A stretch of 64,000 nt of DNA from Nocardioides antri. Its GTDB lineage: Bacteria; Actinomycetota; Actinomycetes; Propionibacteriales; Nocardioidaceae. The notes under the pieces were generated by a model. That model was not told the DNA's origin and did not search any database. It saw only the letters and a list, made by a program, of their open reading frames with translations. Made by a program: the position numbers and the translations under genes. The stretch is from positions 227,568 to 291,567 of the forward strand of contig NZ_VUJW01000008.1 in assembly GCF_008373765.1 (NCBI RefSeq), in the 5' to 3' direction. This document shows, one piece after another, positions 24,906 to 34,582 of this stretch (position 1 is its first letter; every line of letters begins with the position of its first letter).

Positions 24906-25400
24906 GTGACCCTGGACGAGTTCAACTCGGCGCCCGCTGACGTGGCCACGTCGGCACTCCTCACGTGCTGCGACGTGCCCGGCTGGGCCGCCACCGTCCG
25001 GGACGGCCGGCCCTACCCGGACATCGAGTCCGCCCTCGACGCCGCCGACAAGGCCGCGCGCGAGCTCGCCCCTGCGGACGTGGACCGCGCGCTGGCCGCG
25101 CACCCCCGGATCGGGGAGCGTGCGGAAGGCCGCGGCGCCGACGCAGAGCTCTCCCGGGAGGAGCAGTCCGGCGTCTCCACGGACGCCCGGACCCGCAACG
25201 CCCTCCTGGAGGGCAACCGCGCCTACGAGGAGCGGTTCGGCCGGGTCTTCCTGATCTGTGCCACCGGCCTCTCCGGAGACGACGTTCTCGCCGCGCTGCG
25301 GGAGCGCCTGGGCAACGACGAGCAGACGGAGGCCGCGGTGGTCGCCGACGAGCTGCGCAAGATCGCGGTGCTCCGACTTCGGAAGGTGCTGGCGGGATGA
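24906..25400 (+). CDS. uraD: 2-oxo-4-hydroxy-4-carboxy-5-ureidoimidazoline (OHCU) decarboxylase
   Basis: A 164-aa enzyme that converts OHCU to (S)-allantoin, the last step of uricolysis. The catalytic His66 sits in AHPRIGER, and the acidic SREEQSG and late GNDEQTEAAVVADELRKIAVLR segments are family-like. GTG 24906 with AAAGG upstream is chosen; an open frame from 24849 would start inside the operator boxes. It opens a ten-gene operon and overlaps uraH by 4 bases. A second, degenerate UraD domain occurs fused to the permease at 49-51 kb. Confidence 0.9.
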   Translation: MTLDEFNSAPADVATSALLTCCDVPGWAATVRDGRPYPDIESALDAADKAARELAPADVDRALAAHPRIGERAEGRGADAELSREEQSGVSTDARTRNALLEGNRAYEERFGRVFLICATGLSGDDVLAALRERLGNDEQTEAAVVADELRKIAVLRLRKVLAG

Positions 25401-25729
25401 GCCAGGTCACCGCCCACGTCCTCGACACCGCGCGCGGCCGGCCGGCCGCGGGCGTCCCTGTCCGGCTGCTGCGCCTGGTTGCCGACCGCGAGGAGGTCCT
25501 CGCCACCTCCCACACCGACGACGACGGCCGCGTGGGAGATCTCGGCCCCGACCAGGTCGCGCCCGGCTCCTACCGGCTCGTGTTCGACGTGGCGGCGTAC
25601 GCCGCGACGACCGGCCAGGACTGCTTCTTCCCCGAGGTCGCGCTCACCTTCGCGGTGCGCGACGAGAGCCACCACCACGTACCCCTGCTGCTCAGCCCGT
25701 TCGCCTACTCCACCTACAGAGGGAGCTGA
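25397..25729 (+). CDS. uraH: 5-hydroxyisourate hydrolase
   Basis: A 110-aa transthyretin-like enzyme hydrolysing 5-hydroxyisourate to OHCU. Signatures are the N-terminal HVLDTARGRPAAGVPVRL and the C-terminal YSTYRGS tetrapeptide region that marks HIU hydrolases. It overlaps uraD by 4 bases and is followed 5 bp later by uricase, so the three uricolytic enzymes are encoded together. Confidence 0.93.
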   Translation: MSQVTAHVLDTARGRPAAGVPVRLLRLVADREEVLATSHTDDDGRVGDLGPDQVAPGSYRLVFDVAAYAATTGQDCFFPEVALTFAVRDESHHHVPLLLSPFAYSTYRGS

Positions 25730-25734
25730 ATCCC

Positions 25735-26655
25735 ATGACCGTTCGCCTAGGCGCCAACCAGTACGGCAAGGCCGAGAACCGAGTCTTCCGCGTCTACCGG
25801 GACTCGGCTCGCCACCAGATCCGCGACCTCAACGTCTCCACGTCGCTGCGGGGCCGGTTCGAGGACGCCCACACCGTGGGCGACCAGAAGGACGTCCTCC
25901 CGACCGACACCCAGAAGAACACCTGCTTCGCCTTCGCCAAGGAGAAGGGCGTCCGCTCCATCGAGGAGTACGCCCTGACCCTGGCCGACCACTTCATCGC
26001 CGCCGCGCCCGCCGCGGACGGGGCGCGGGTCGAGGTCGAGGAGTACCCCTGGGAGCGGATCGCGGTGGACGGCGCAGGGCACGACCACTCCTTCGTCCGC
26101 TCCGGTTCCGGGATCCGCACCACCGTGGTCAACGTCGACGGCAGCGGCGCGGACCGTCGGGCCCACGTCGTCTCCGGCATCAACGACCTGACCGTCCTCA
26201 AGTCCACCGGCTCGGAGTTCCAGGGCTACCTCAAGGACAAGTACACGACGCTGCAGGAGACCGACGACCGGATCCTCGCCACGTCGCTGGTCGCCCGGTG
26301 GCGCTACGACAGCCCGTCCATCGAGCGCGGCGAGATCGACTGGGACAAGTCCTTCGACGGGATCAAGGCGCTGCTCCTGCAGCGGTTCGCCGAGATCCAC
26401 AGCCTCGCGCTCCAGCAGACGCTCTACGGCATGGGTGAGTCCGTCCTCGAACAGCACCCCGAGGTCGCCGAGATCCGCTTCTCGGCCCCCAACAAGCACC
26501 ACTTCCTGGTGGACCTGTCGCCCTTCGGCCTGGAGAACGCAGGCGAGGTCTTCGTCGCCGCCGACCGGCCCTACGGGCTGATCGAGGCGACCGTGCTCCG
26601 CGAGGACGCCTCCGAGCCCGGCTCGGCCTGGCACGCCGTGCCCGGCTTCTGCTGA
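25735..26655 (+). CDS. pucL: Urate oxidase (uricase)
   Basis: A 306-aa cofactor-free uricase oxidising urate to 5-hydroxyisourate and peroxide. It shows the tunnel-fold repeat with catalytic Lys in NQYGKAEN, Thr in VLPTDTQKNT and the late His in NKHHFLVDLSPFG. The early STSLRGRFEDAHTVGDQKDV is highly characteristic. It is the single-domain form, unlike the Bacillus PucL that is fused to UraD; here UraD is a separate gene. The first motif is preceded by a short 5-bp gap from uraH. Confidence 0.95.
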   Translation: MTVRLGANQYGKAENRVFRVYRDSARHQIRDLNVSTSLRGRFEDAHTVGDQKDVLPTDTQKNTCFAFAKEKGVRSIEEYALTLADHFIAAAPAADGARVEVEEYPWERIAVDGAGHDHSFVRSGSGIRTTVVNVDGSGADRRAHVVSGINDLTVLKSTGSEFQGYLKDKYTTLQETDDRILATSLVARWRYDSPSIERGEIDWDKSFDGIKALLLQRFAEIHSLALQQTLYGMGESVLEQHPEVAEIRFSAPNKHHFLVDLSPFGLENAGEVFVAADRPYGLIEATVLREDASEPGSAWHAVPGFC

Positions 26656-26695
26656 GGCCCGCAACCCGACGATCCGGAAGGACTGGACCAGAACG

Positions 26696-27577
26696 ATGCT
26701 GCACTCATTGCCCTTCGAGGTGAACTGCTCCCTGCTGTTCACCGAGCTGCCCCTGCTGGAGCGCCCCGCGGCCGCCAAGAGCGCCGGCTTCGACGGCGTC
26801 GAGTTCTGGTGGCCCTTCGCGGAGGCGGTCCCCGCCGACAAGGACGTGGACGCCTTCATCCGGTCCGTCCGCGACGCGGGCGTCCAGCTGGTCGGGCTCA
26901 ACTTCTTCGCCGGCGACATGCCCGGCGGTGACCGCGGACTGGTGTCGTGGCCGGCGCGCGCACAGGAGTTCCGGGACAACGTCGACGTCGTCGCCGGGAT
27001 CGGCGAGCAGCTCGGCTGCCGCGCGTTCAACGCCCTCTACGGCAACCGCGTCGACGACGCCGCGCCGACCGAGCAGGGCGAGGTGGCCGTGGAGAACCTC
27101 GCGCTCGCCGGGCACGCCGTCGCCCGGATCGGCGGGACCGTCCTGCTGGAGCCGGTCAGCGGGGCCGACCGGTACCCGCTCCGGACCGCTGCCGACGTGC
27201 TCGCCGTGATCGAGCGGGTCCGGGAGGCGTCCGGCGTCAGGAACCTCGGCCTGCTCGCCGACCTCTACCACCTCGCGGTCAACGGCGACGACGTCGACAA
27301 GGTCGTCGCCGAGCACGCCGGCCGGGTCGCGCACGTGCAGATCGCCGACGCACCGGGCCGCAACGAGCCCGGCACCGGGACGCTGCCGCTCGAGCAGCAG
27401 CTCGCCGACCTGGAGGCCGGCGGCTACCGCGGCTGGGTCGGCCTCGAGTACAAGCCCTCCGGCCCCACCCTCGCCAGCTTCGGCTGGCTCCCGCGCGACC
27501 GTCGCGCGGCCACCAGCGCCCCAGTCGGCGCTGGCGGCCCAGTCGGCACCGCCGGCACTGCCGGCACCGCCGGCTGA
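26696..27577 (+). CDS. hyi: Hydroxypyruvate isomerase, with low-complexity C-terminal tail
   Basis: A 293-aa TIM-barrel isomerase interconverting hydroxypyruvate and tartronate semialdehyde in the glyoxylate/glycerate branch. Metal-binding strands appear as GGTVLLEPVSG, LLADLYHLAVNGDD and WVGLEYKPSGPT. After GWLPRDRR the protein has a ~25-residue Ala/Gly/Pro/Thr tail ending in repeated GTA units; its DNA contains a large inverted repeat and direct repeats. The tail is unlikely to be catalytic and looks like a recent 3' addition. The gene lies between uricase and glxR. Confidence 0.88.
   Translation: MLHSLPFEVNCSLLFTELPLLERPAAAKSAGFDGVEFWWPFAEAVPADKDVDAFIRSVRDAGVQLVGLNFFAGDMPGGDRGLVSWPARAQEFRDNVDVVAGIGEQLGCRAFNALYGNRVDDAAPTEQGEVAVENLALAGHAVARIGGTVLLEPVSGADRYPLRTAADVLAVIERVREASGVRNLGLLADLYHLAVNGDDVDKVVAEHAGRVAHVQIADAPGRNEPGTGTLPLEQQLADLEAGGYRGWVGLEYKPSGPTLASFGWLPRDRRAATSAPVGAGGPVGTAGTAGTAG
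27508..27539. repeat. Inverted repeat in the 3' end of hyi
   Basis: GGCC-A-CCAGCGCC and GGCGCTGG-C-GGCC form a 13-bp arm pair with one mismatch around a 6-nt loop, inside the reading frame. It is followed by direct repeats of a GCCGGCAC-type unit up to the stop. It encodes the start of the low-complexity tail. Confidence 0.6.
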
Positions 27578-27614
27578 CCCAGGGCACGACCCCCACCACG
27601 GACAGGAGAAGGAC

Positions 27615-28499
27615 ATGACCGACATCGCATTCATCGGCCTCGGCATCATGGGCAGCCCGATGGCCGTCCACCTCGCCAAGGCAGGCCACCAGGTCGCGGG
27701 CTACAACCTCACCCCGGACCGGACCAAGCCGCTGGTGGCAGCCGGTGGCCGAGCCGCGTCCTCGATCGCCGACGCGGTCGACGGCGCCGAGGTCGTCTGC
27801 GTGATGGTGCCGGACTCACCCGAGGTCCAAGAGGTGCTGACCGCCGAGGACGGGGTCTTCGCCAACGCCCGGCAGGGCGCCCTCGTCATCGACTTCTCGA
27901 GCATCCGGCCCGACGTGACCGTCGACCTCGCCGTCACGGCGAAGGAGCAGGGCTTCCGGCTCCTCGACGCGCCGGTCTCCGGCGGTGAGGCGGGCGCGGT
28001 GAACGCCGCTCTCTCGATCATGGTCGGCGGCGACGCCGCCGACTTCGAGGCCGCCAAGCCCCTCTTCGACGTGGTCGGCAAGACCATCGTCCACGTCGGT
28101 GCGAACGGCTCCGGGCAGACCGTCAAGGCTGCCAACCAGCTCATCGTGGCCGCCAACATCCAGGCGCTCGCCGAGGCCGTCGTCTTCCTCGAGGCGTACG
28201 GCGTCGACACCAAGGCCGCGCTCGAGGTGCTGGGCGGCGGGCTGGCCGGCTCGAAGGTGCTGGACCAGAAGAAGGAGAACATGCTCTCCCGCTCGTTCGA
28301 CCCCGGGTTCCGGATCGAGCTCCACCACAAGGACATGGGGATCGTCACCTCGGCCGCGCGCGAGGCGGGCGTCGTCGTACCTCTCGGGGCGCTCGTCGCC
28401 CAGCTGATGGCCTCCGCCAAGGCCTCCGGCGACGGCGGCCTCGACCACTCCGCGCTGCTCCGCGGCGTCGAGCGTCTCAGCGGGCTCGCCTCTTCCTGA
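27615..28499 (+). CDS. glxR: 2-hydroxy-3-oxopropionate (tartronate semialdehyde) reductase
   Basis: A 294-aa beta-hydroxyacid dehydrogenase reducing tartronate semialdehyde to glycerate with NAD(P)H. The dinucleotide motif is [11 protein letters not shown] at the N-terminus, the substrate-binding [11 protein letters not shown] is near residue 118, and the catalytic Lys lies in [10 protein letters not shown]. Length matches GarR/GlxR. It is flanked by hyi and gcl, completing the conversion of glyoxylate to glycerate. Confidence 0.92.
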   Translation: MTDIAFIGLGIMGSPMAVHLAKAGHQVAGYNLTPDRTKPLVAAGGRAASSIADAVDGAEVVCVMVPDSPEVQEVLTAEDGVFANARQGALVIDFSSIRPDVTVDLAVTAKEQGFRLLDAPVSGGEAGAVNAALSIMVGGDAADFEAAKPLFDVVGKTIVHVGANGSGQTVKAANQLIVAANIQALAEAVVFLEAYGVDTKAALEVLGGGLAGSKVLDQKKENMLSRSFDPGFRIELHHKDMGIVTSAAREAGVVVPLGALVAQLMASAKASGDGGLDHSALLRGVERLSGLASS

Positions 28500-28545
28500 C
28501 CTGCCCTTCCACCCGTCGAACCCCGTCAACACAGAGAGAAGTCCC

Positions 28546-30321
28546 ATGCCCCGCATGCGTGCAGTCGACGCCGCGGTCCTCATCCTGGAGAAGGAGGGGG
28601 CCACCCAGACCTTCGGTCTGCCCGGCGCCGCGATCAACCCGTTCTACAGCGCAATGAAGGCCCACGGCGGCATCAAGCACGTGCTCGCTCGTCACGTCGA
28701 GGGCGCCTCCCACATGGCCGAGGGCTACACCCGGGCCAAGGCAGGCAACATCGGCATCTGCATCGGCACCTCCGGACCCGCCGGCACCGACATGGTCACC
28801 GGCCTCTACGCCGCAGCGGCCGACTCGATCCCGATCCTGTGCATCACCGGCCAGGCACCCGTGGCCAAGCTGCACAAGGAGGACTTCCAGGCGATCAACA
28901 TCGCCGACATCGCCCGGCCGCTCACCAAGATGGCCGTCACCGTGCTCGAGCCCGCCCAGGTGCCCGGCACCTTCCAGAAGGCCTTCCAGCTGATGCGGGA
29001 GAGCCGTCCCGGCCCGGTCCTGATCGACCTGCCGATCGACGTGCAGCTGGCCGAGATCGAGTTCGACATCGACACCTACGAGCCGCTCCCGGTCACCAGG
29101 CCGGCCGCGACCCGCCAGCAGGCGGAGAAGGCCCTGTCGATGCTCGACGCCGCCGAGCGGCCGCTCATCGTCGCCGGCGGGGGCGTCGTCAACGCCGACG
29201 CGGCAGAGCTGCTGGTGGAGCTGGCCGAGCTGACCGGCGTCCCGGTCGTGCCGACGCTGATGGGCTGGGGCGTGATCCCCGACGACCACCCGCTGACCGC
29301 CGGGATGGTCGGCCTGCAGACGTCGCACCGCTACGGCAACGCGACCATGCTGGCGTCCGACTTCGTGCTCGGCATCGGCAACCGCTGGGCCAACCGGCAC
29401 ACCGGCAGCATCGACACCTACACCCGCGGCCGGACCTTCGTGCACGTCGACATCGAGCCGACCCAGATCGGCCGGGTCTTCGCGCCCGACTACAGCATCG
29501 TGTCCGACGCCAGGGCGGCGCTGGAGGCCTTCGTCGAGGTCGCCAGGGACTGGAAGGCCGCCGGCAAGCTCGCCGACCGCTCTGCCTGGGCCGAGGAGTG
29601 CCGCGACCGGAAGCGGACCATGCAGCGCAAGACGCACTTCGACGACGTGCCGGTCAAGCCGCAGCGCGTCTACCAGGAGATGAACAAGGCGTTCGGGCCC
29701 GACACCCGTTACGTCACCACCATCGGGCTCTCGCAGATCCAGGCGGCGCAGCTGCTGCACGTCTACCGGCCACGGCACTGGATCAACGCCGGCCAGGCCG
29801 GCCCGCTCGGGTGGACGCTGCCGGCCGCACTGGGCGTGGCGACCGCCGACCCGGAGGCGACCGTCGTCGCCCTCAGCGGCGACTACGACTTCCAGTTCCT
29901 CGTCGAGGAGCTCGCGGTCGGGGCTCAGTTCAACATCCCCTACGTCCACGTGCTGGTGAACAACGCCTACCTCGGCCTGATCCGCCAGGCGCAGCGCGGG
30001 TTCGACATGGACTTCTGCGTGCAGCTGTCCTTCGAGAACGTGAACTCGCCCGAGGTCGGCGCCTACGGTGTCGACCACGTCAAGGTCGCCGAGGGACTCG
30101 GCTGCAAGGCGATCCGGGTCTCCGAACCCGACGACATCCTGCCGGCGCTGGAGCAGGCCAAGAAGCTGATCTCCGAGTTCCAGGTGCCGGTCGTCGTGGA
30201 GATCATCCTGGAGCGCGTCACGAACGTGTCGATGGGCACCGAGATCGACGCTGTCGTGGAGTTCGAGGAGCTGGCCGAGCGCGGCGAGGACGCCCCCACC
30301 GCGATCGCCCTGCTGGACTGA
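28546..30321 (+). CDS. gcl: Glyoxylate carboligase
   Basis: A 591-aa ThDP enzyme joining two glyoxylates to tartronate semialdehyde and CO2. The N-terminal segment [17 protein letters not shown] is like E. coli Gcl, including the Val that replaces the usual catalytic Glu of ThDP enzymes. The ThDP/Mg motif is [12 protein letters not shown] through [12 protein letters not shown]. The order hyi-glxR-gcl-glxK matches glyoxylate disposal after allantoin breakdown. Confidence 0.95.
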   Translation: MPRMRAVDAAVLILEKEGATQTFGLPGAAINPFYSAMKAHGGIKHVLARHVEGASHMAEGYTRAKAGNIGICIGTSGPAGTDMVTGLYAAAADSIPILCITGQAPVAKLHKEDFQAINIADIARPLTKMAVTVLEPAQVPGTFQKAFQLMRESRPGPVLIDLPIDVQLAEIEFDIDTYEPLPVTRPAATRQQAEKALSMLDAAERPLIVAGGGVVNADAAELLVELAELTGVPVVPTLMGWGVIPDDHPLTAGMVGLQTSHRYGNATMLASDFVLGIGNRWANRHTGSIDTYTRGRTFVHVDIEPTQIGRVFAPDYSIVSDARAALEAFVEVARDWKAAGKLADRSAWAEECRDRKRTMQRKTHFDDVPVKPQRVYQEMNKAFGPDTRYVTTIGLSQIQAAQLLHVYRPRHWINAGQAGPLGWTLPAALGVATADPEATVVALSGDYDFQFLVEELAVGAQFNIPYVHVLVNNAYLGLIRQAQRGFDMDFCVQLSFENVNSPEVGAYGVDHVKVAEGLGCKAIRVSEPDDILPALEQAKKLISEFQVPVVVEIILERVTNVSMGTEIDAVVEFEELAERGEDAPTAIALLD

Positions 30322-30331
30322 GGGCCCACCG

Positions 30332-31486
30332 ATGCCCCGGGTCCTCATCGCCTCCGACAAGTTCAAGGGCTCGCTCACCGCGGCCGAGGTCGCCGCAGCC
30401 GTGGGAGCCGGGGTACGACGGGCGCGACCCGACGCGGTCGTGGCCACCGTCCCGGTCGCCGACGGTGGCGACGGCACGCTCGCGGCGGCCGAGGCGGCCG
30501 GGTTTGCCCTGGTGGACGTCGTCGCGACCGGTCCCACCGGTGAGCCGGTGCGCACGGCGTACGCCCGCAAGGACGACCTCGCGGTGGTCGAGATGGCCGC
30601 GGTGTCCGGGCTCGCCCGGCTGCCCCACGGTGTCCCCGCGCCGATGAGCGCGACCAGCCGCGGGACCGGCGAGGTGATCGCTGCTGCGGTCGACGCCGGC
30701 TGTCGGCGCGTGGTCCTCGGCATTGGCGGTAGTGCCTCGACCGACGGCGGTCTCGGGCTGGTCCGCGGCCTGGGTGCGCGGACGCTCGGTGTCGACGGCG
30801 GCGAGGTCGGTGAGGGCGGCGGCGCGCTGGGCGCGGTGCAGACGCTCGACCTGTCCCCGCTCCGCGCGCGGATGGCGGGTGTCGCGCTGACCGTCGCGTG
30901 CGACGTCGACAACCCGCTCACCGGTCCGCGGGGCGCGGCCGCCGTCTACGGCCCGCAGAAGGGCGCCGACCCGGCGCAGGTGCGGCAGCTCGACCGCGCG
31001 CTGACCCACTGGGCAGACGTGGTCGGCGCCACCACCGGTGAGGACGACCGGGAGGTCCCCGGAGCGGGTGCGGCCGGCGGTGTCGGCTTCGCCGCGCTGT
31101 CATTGCTCGGCGCCGAGCTGCGCTCCGGGATCGAGCTGGTGCTGGAGCTGATGGGGTTCGCCGACTGCCTTGCCGACGTCGACCTCGTGGTCACGGGGGA
31201 GGGCTCGCTCGACGAGCAGACCCTGCACGGCAAGGTGGTCGCCGGGGTCGCGGCCGCCGCCGGTGCTGCCGGGATCCCGGTCGTCGCCGTCTGCGGGCGC
31301 ACCAGCCTCGACAGCGACCGGCTGCGCGAGGCCAGGGTCGCGGCGGCGTACGCCCTGACCGACCTGGAGCCCGACGTACGACGCTGCATGGCCGAGCCCG
31401 TCCCGCTCCTGCAGCGGCTCGGTGAGCGGATCGCGGCGGACCGGCTCGCGTCGCTCGCCGTCCCCCTCGGCCGGGGGCCGGCATGA
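30332..31486 (+). CDS. glxK: Glycerate kinase, class I
   Basis: A 384-aa glycerate kinase with the family N-terminus ASDKFKGSLTAAEVA, the glycine-rich LGIGGSASTDGGLG and the late VVTGEGSLDEQTLHGKV. It phosphorylates glycerate so that carbon from purines enters glycolysis. It follows gcl by 10 bp and overlaps the next gene by 4 bases. Confidence 0.92.
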   Translation: MPRVLIASDKFKGSLTAAEVAAAVGAGVRRARPDAVVATVPVADGGDGTLAAAEAAGFALVDVVATGPTGEPVRTAYARKDDLAVVEMAAVSGLARLPHGVPAPMSATSRGTGEVIAAAVDAGCRRVVLGIGGSASTDGGLGLVRGLGARTLGVDGGEVGEGGGALGAVQTLDLSPLRARMAGVALTVACDVDNPLTGPRGAAAVYGPQKGADPAQVRQLDRALTHWADVVGATTGEDDREVPGAGAAGGVGFAALSLLGAELRSGIELVLELMGFADCLADVDLVVTGEGSLDEQTLHGKVVAGVAAAAGAAGIPVVAVCGRTSLDSDRLREARVAAAYALTDLEPDVRRCMAEPVPLLQRLGERIAADRLASLAVPLGRGPA

Positions 31487-32361
31487 GGCTGCTGCGCGTC
31501 GGGCGGGCCGGCTCCGAGCGGCCGGCAGGTTTCGACGCCGACGGCGTCCTGCGCGACCTGGCCTCGGTGGTGGGCGACATCGACGGCGCGCTGCTCGCGG
31601 ACGACCGCGCCCTGGCTGCGGTCGCCGCGGCTCTCGGCTCGGGGATGCTCCCGGCGGTGCCGCCGGGCGCGCGCCGGGGTGCGCCGGTCGCGAGGCCGGG
31701 CAAGGTCGTGGGCATCGGGCTCAACTACCGGTGTTACGCGGCCGAGAGCGGCGCCGCGGTGCCGGAGCGGCCGGTGGTCTTCCTCAAGCCAGGCAGCACC
31801 GTGTGCGGCCCCGAAGACGGCATCGAGCTGCCTCCCGGCAGCACCGCCACCGACCACGAGGTCGAGCTCGGCGTCGTGGTCGGGCGGACCCTGCGCCGGT
31901 GCGACGACCCCGCGCGTGCGCTCGGCTCGGTGGGCGGCTACGTCGCCGTCAACGACGTGACCGAGCGCCACCTGGCGGCCGACGGCCCGACCTGGGCCAA
32001 GGGCAAGTGCTGCGACACCTTCACGCCGGCCGGTCCGTGGCTCGTGACGCCCGACGACGTGGCCGACCCGCAGGCGCTCGCGCTCGAGCTGCGGGTCAAC
32101 GGAGAGCTGCGGCAGCGCGGCAGCACGGCCGACATGGCGTTCTCCGTGGCGGAGCTCTTGTGCTACCTCAGCGGTCTGATGACCCTTGAGCCCGGGGACC
32201 TGCTCCTCACCGGCACGCCGGCCGGTGTCGCGGCGGGGCGCCCCGACCCCAAGCCGTTTCTGCGGGACGGTGATGTCGTTGAGCTCGAGGTCGAGGGCCT
32301 CGGCCGGCAGCGGACCCCGGTTCGCGCAGCCGGGTGGATGGACGAGAGGAGTGGCGGGTGA
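31483..32361 (+). CDS. FAH-superfamily hydrolase/lyase; candidate ureidoglycolate lyase
   Basis: A 292-aa fumarylacetoacetate hydrolase family protein. Typical motifs are VGIGLNYRCYAAES, the metal-binding ATDHEVELGVVVG, KGKCCDTFTPAGPWLV and the late GDLLLTGTPAGV. It sits between glxK and allB in the ureide operon with 4-base overlaps on both sides. No AllA-type ureidoglycolate lyase is seen in the window, and FAH proteins in such clusters are often assigned that step, so it is the best local candidate for releasing glyoxylate and urea from ureidoglycolate. The activity is inference from context. Confidence 0.8.
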   Translation: MRLLRVGRAGSERPAGFDADGVLRDLASVVGDIDGALLADDRALAAVAAALGSGMLPAVPPGARRGAPVARPGKVVGIGLNYRCYAAESGAAVPERPVVFLKPGSTVCGPEDGIELPPGSTATDHEVELGVVVGRTLRRCDDPARALGSVGGYVAVNDVTERHLAADGPTWAKGKCCDTFTPAGPWLVTPDDVADPQALALELRVNGELRQRGSTADMAFSVAELLCYLSGLMTLEPGDLLLTGTPAGVAAGRPDPKPFLRDGDVVELEVEGLGRQRTPVRAAGWMDERSGG

Positions 32362-33698
32362 GCCAGCTGGACCTGGTCGTCCGCGCCGAGCGGGCGGTCA
32401 CCGCTGAGGGTCAGCGTCCGCTCGCGGTAGGCGTCAAGGACGGGACGGTCGTCGCGGTCGAGCCGCTCGACGCGGATCTCACCGCCGAGCAGGTGGTCGA
32501 GCTGGGCGACGACGAGGTGCTGATGCCGGGCGTCGTCGACTCCCACGTCCACGTCAACGACCCCGGCCGGACCGAGTGGGAGGGCTTCGCCAGCGCCACC
32601 CGGGCGGCCGCCGCGGGCGGCGTCACGACCATCGTCGACATGCCGCTCAACAGCATCCCGCCGACGGTGGACCTCGCCGCGCTGGAGGTGAAGCGCAAGA
32701 CCGCAGCCGGCCAGTCCTACGTCGACGTCGGCTTCTGGGGCGGCGCCGTGCCCGGCAACCTCGCCGACCTGCGCCCCCTGCACGGCGCCGGCGTCTTCGG
32801 GTTCAAGTGCTTCCTGCTGCACTCCGGCGTCGACGAGTTCGCGCCGCTCGACAGCGCAGGGCTCGAGGCGGCGATGCGGGAGATCGCGACCTTCGACGGG
32901 CTGCTGATCGTGCACGCCGAGGACGCCCACGCCATCGACCACGCGCCCGACCCGCACGGCGGCCGCTACGCCGACTTCCTCGCCTCCCGACCGCGGGACG
33001 CCGAGAACCGCGCGGTGCAGCAGGTGATCGACCTGTCGCGGGCGACCGGCTGCCGGGTGCACGTCCTGCACGTGTCCAGCGCCGAGGCGCTGCCGTTGCT
33101 TTCCGATGCTCGACGCGGGGGAGTGCGCGTCTCCGCAGAGACCTGCCCCCACTACCTGTCGTTCGCCGCCGAGGAGATCCCCGACGGCGCGACCCAGTAC
33201 AAGTGCTGCCCGCCCATCCGGGAGCAGGACAACCGCGACCGGCTCTGGGACGGTCTCCGCGACGGGACGCTGGACCTCGTGGTGTCCGACCACTCGCCGT
33301 CCACGGTCGAGCTGAAGCGGCTCGAGGAGGGCGACTTCGGCGCGGCCTGGGGAGGCATCTCCTCGCTGCAGATCTCCCTGTCCGCGGTCTGGACCGAGGC
33401 ACGCCGACGGGGCCTCGACCTGGTCGACGTCGCCCGTTGGATGTGCGCGGCTCCGGCCGCGCAGACGGGGATGCGCCACAAGGGCCGGATCGCCGTCGGC
33501 TGCGACGCGGACTTCGCCGTGCTCGCTCCCGAGGAGACGTACGTGGTGGACGCCCGCGCGTTGCACCACAAGAACGCCGTCACGCCGTACGCCGGACGGG
33601 AGCTGGCCGGCGTCGTCCGCAGCACCTGGCTGCGCGGCGCGCGGATCGACGTCGACGCGGACCCCCGCGGCCGGCTGCTGAGAAGAGGAGACGCATGA
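32358..33698 (+). CDS. allB: Allantoinase
   Basis: A 446-aa amidohydrolase opening allantoin to allantoate. Binuclear metal-site motifs are SHVHVNDPGRTEWEGF, the carbamylated Lys in FGFKCFLLHS, His in LIVHAEDAH and HVLHVSSAEA, and Asp in VVSDHSPS. The GTG start at 32358 overlaps the FAH gene stop; an ATG at 32334 in the same frame would overlap more and has weaker support. It overlaps allE by 4 bases. Confidence 0.93.
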   Translation: MSQLDLVVRAERAVTAEGQRPLAVGVKDGTVVAVEPLDADLTAEQVVELGDDEVLMPGVVDSHVHVNDPGRTEWEGFASATRAAAAGGVTTIVDMPLNSIPPTVDLAALEVKRKTAAGQSYVDVGFWGGAVPGNLADLRPLHGAGVFGFKCFLLHSGVDEFAPLDSAGLEAAMREIATFDGLLIVHAEDAHAIDHAPDPHGGRYADFLASRPRDAENRAVQQVIDLSRATGCRVHVLHVSSAEALPLLSDARRGGVRVSAETCPHYLSFAAEEIPDGATQYKCCPPIREQDNRDRLWDGLRDGTLDLVVSDHSPSTVELKRLEEGDFGAAWGGISSLQISLSAVWTEARRRGLDLVDVARWMCAAPAAQTGMRHKGRIAVGCDADFAVLAPEETYVVDARALHHKNAVTPYAGRELAGVVRSTWLRGARIDVDADPRGRLLRRGDA

Positions 33699-34525
33699 AC
33701 CCCCGCTACTACGCGCCGAAGGGCGGCCTGCCCGACCAGACCGACCTGACCACGGACCGTGCGGTATTCACCGAGGCATACGCCGTCCTCCCGCGCGGCA
33801 CCATGCGCGACATCGTCACCAGCGCCCTGCCGTTCTGGGACGACACCCGGCTGTGGGTGATCGCGCGGCCGCTGTCGGGGTTCGCCGAGACGTTCTCCCA
33901 GTACATCGTCGAGGTGTCCCCGGGCGGGGGGAGCGACCGGCCCGAGCTCGACCCGGGCGCCGAGGGCGTCCTGTTCGTGGTCGAGGGCACGGCCCGGCTC
34001 ACGGTCGCCGGCGAGGAGCACCAGCTCACGCCTGGCGGCTACGCGTTCCTGCCGCCGGGCTGTGACTGGCAGCTGCGCAACGAGAGCACCGAGCCGACCA
34101 CGTTCCACTGGATCCGCAAGGCCTACGAGCACGTCGACGGCATCGACGTCCCGGAGCCGTTCGTGACGAACGAGACCGAGGTCGAGGGCGGCGAGATGCC
34201 CGGGACCGACGGGCGGTGGACGACCCAGCGCTTCGCGGACCCCGCGGACGTCCGCCACGACATGCACGTCAACATCGTCAGCTTCGAGCCCGGTGGCGTG
34301 ATCCCGTTCCCGGAGACGCACGTCATGGAGCACGGCCTCTACGTGCTCGAGGGCAAGGCGGTGTACCTCCTCAACAAGGACTGGGTCGAGGTGCAGGAGG
34401 GCGACTTCATGTGGCTGCGGGCGTTCTGCCCGCAAGCCTGCTACGCCGGCGGCCCCGGCCGGTTCCGCTACCTGCTCTACAAGGACGTCAACCGCCACGC
34501 CAAGCTGAGCCGGCAGCTCCTCTGA
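33695..34525 (+). CDS. allE: (S)-ureidoglycine aminohydrolase
   Basis: A 276-aa bicupin Mn enzyme converting ureidoglycine to ureidoglycolate and ammonia. Two cupin units are visible: GAEGVLFVVEGTARLTV with PGGYAFLPPG, and PETHVMEHGLYVLEGKAVYLL with EGDFMWLRAFCPQACY. The N-terminus MNPRYYAPKGGLP is typical. It ends the ten-gene operon. Its presence implies an allantoate amidohydrolase (AllC), which is not in the window. Confidence 0.92.
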   Translation: MNPRYYAPKGGLPDQTDLTTDRAVFTEAYAVLPRGTMRDIVTSALPFWDDTRLWVIARPLSGFAETFSQYIVEVSPGGGSDRPELDPGAEGVLFVVEGTARLTVAGEEHQLTPGGYAFLPPGCDWQLRNESTEPTTFHWIRKAYEHVDGIDVPEPFVTNETEVEGGEMPGTDGRWTTQRFADPADVRHDMHVNIVSFEPGGVIPFPETHVMEHGLYVLEGKAVYLLNKDWVEVQEGDFMWLRAFCPQACYAGGPGRFRYLLYKDVNRHAKLSRQLL

Positions 34526-34582
34526 CACGCGCCGCGAGAGCTGGCCGCCAATCCAGGGACCGCGCGGCGACGAACAGAGGGT

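Noticed and set aside
26640-28545. Extra TTCCG-N5-CGGAA boxes ahead of hyi or gcl
   Set aside because: Only partial matches (for example near 26671) without a second box at 21 bp; these genes are inside the operon.
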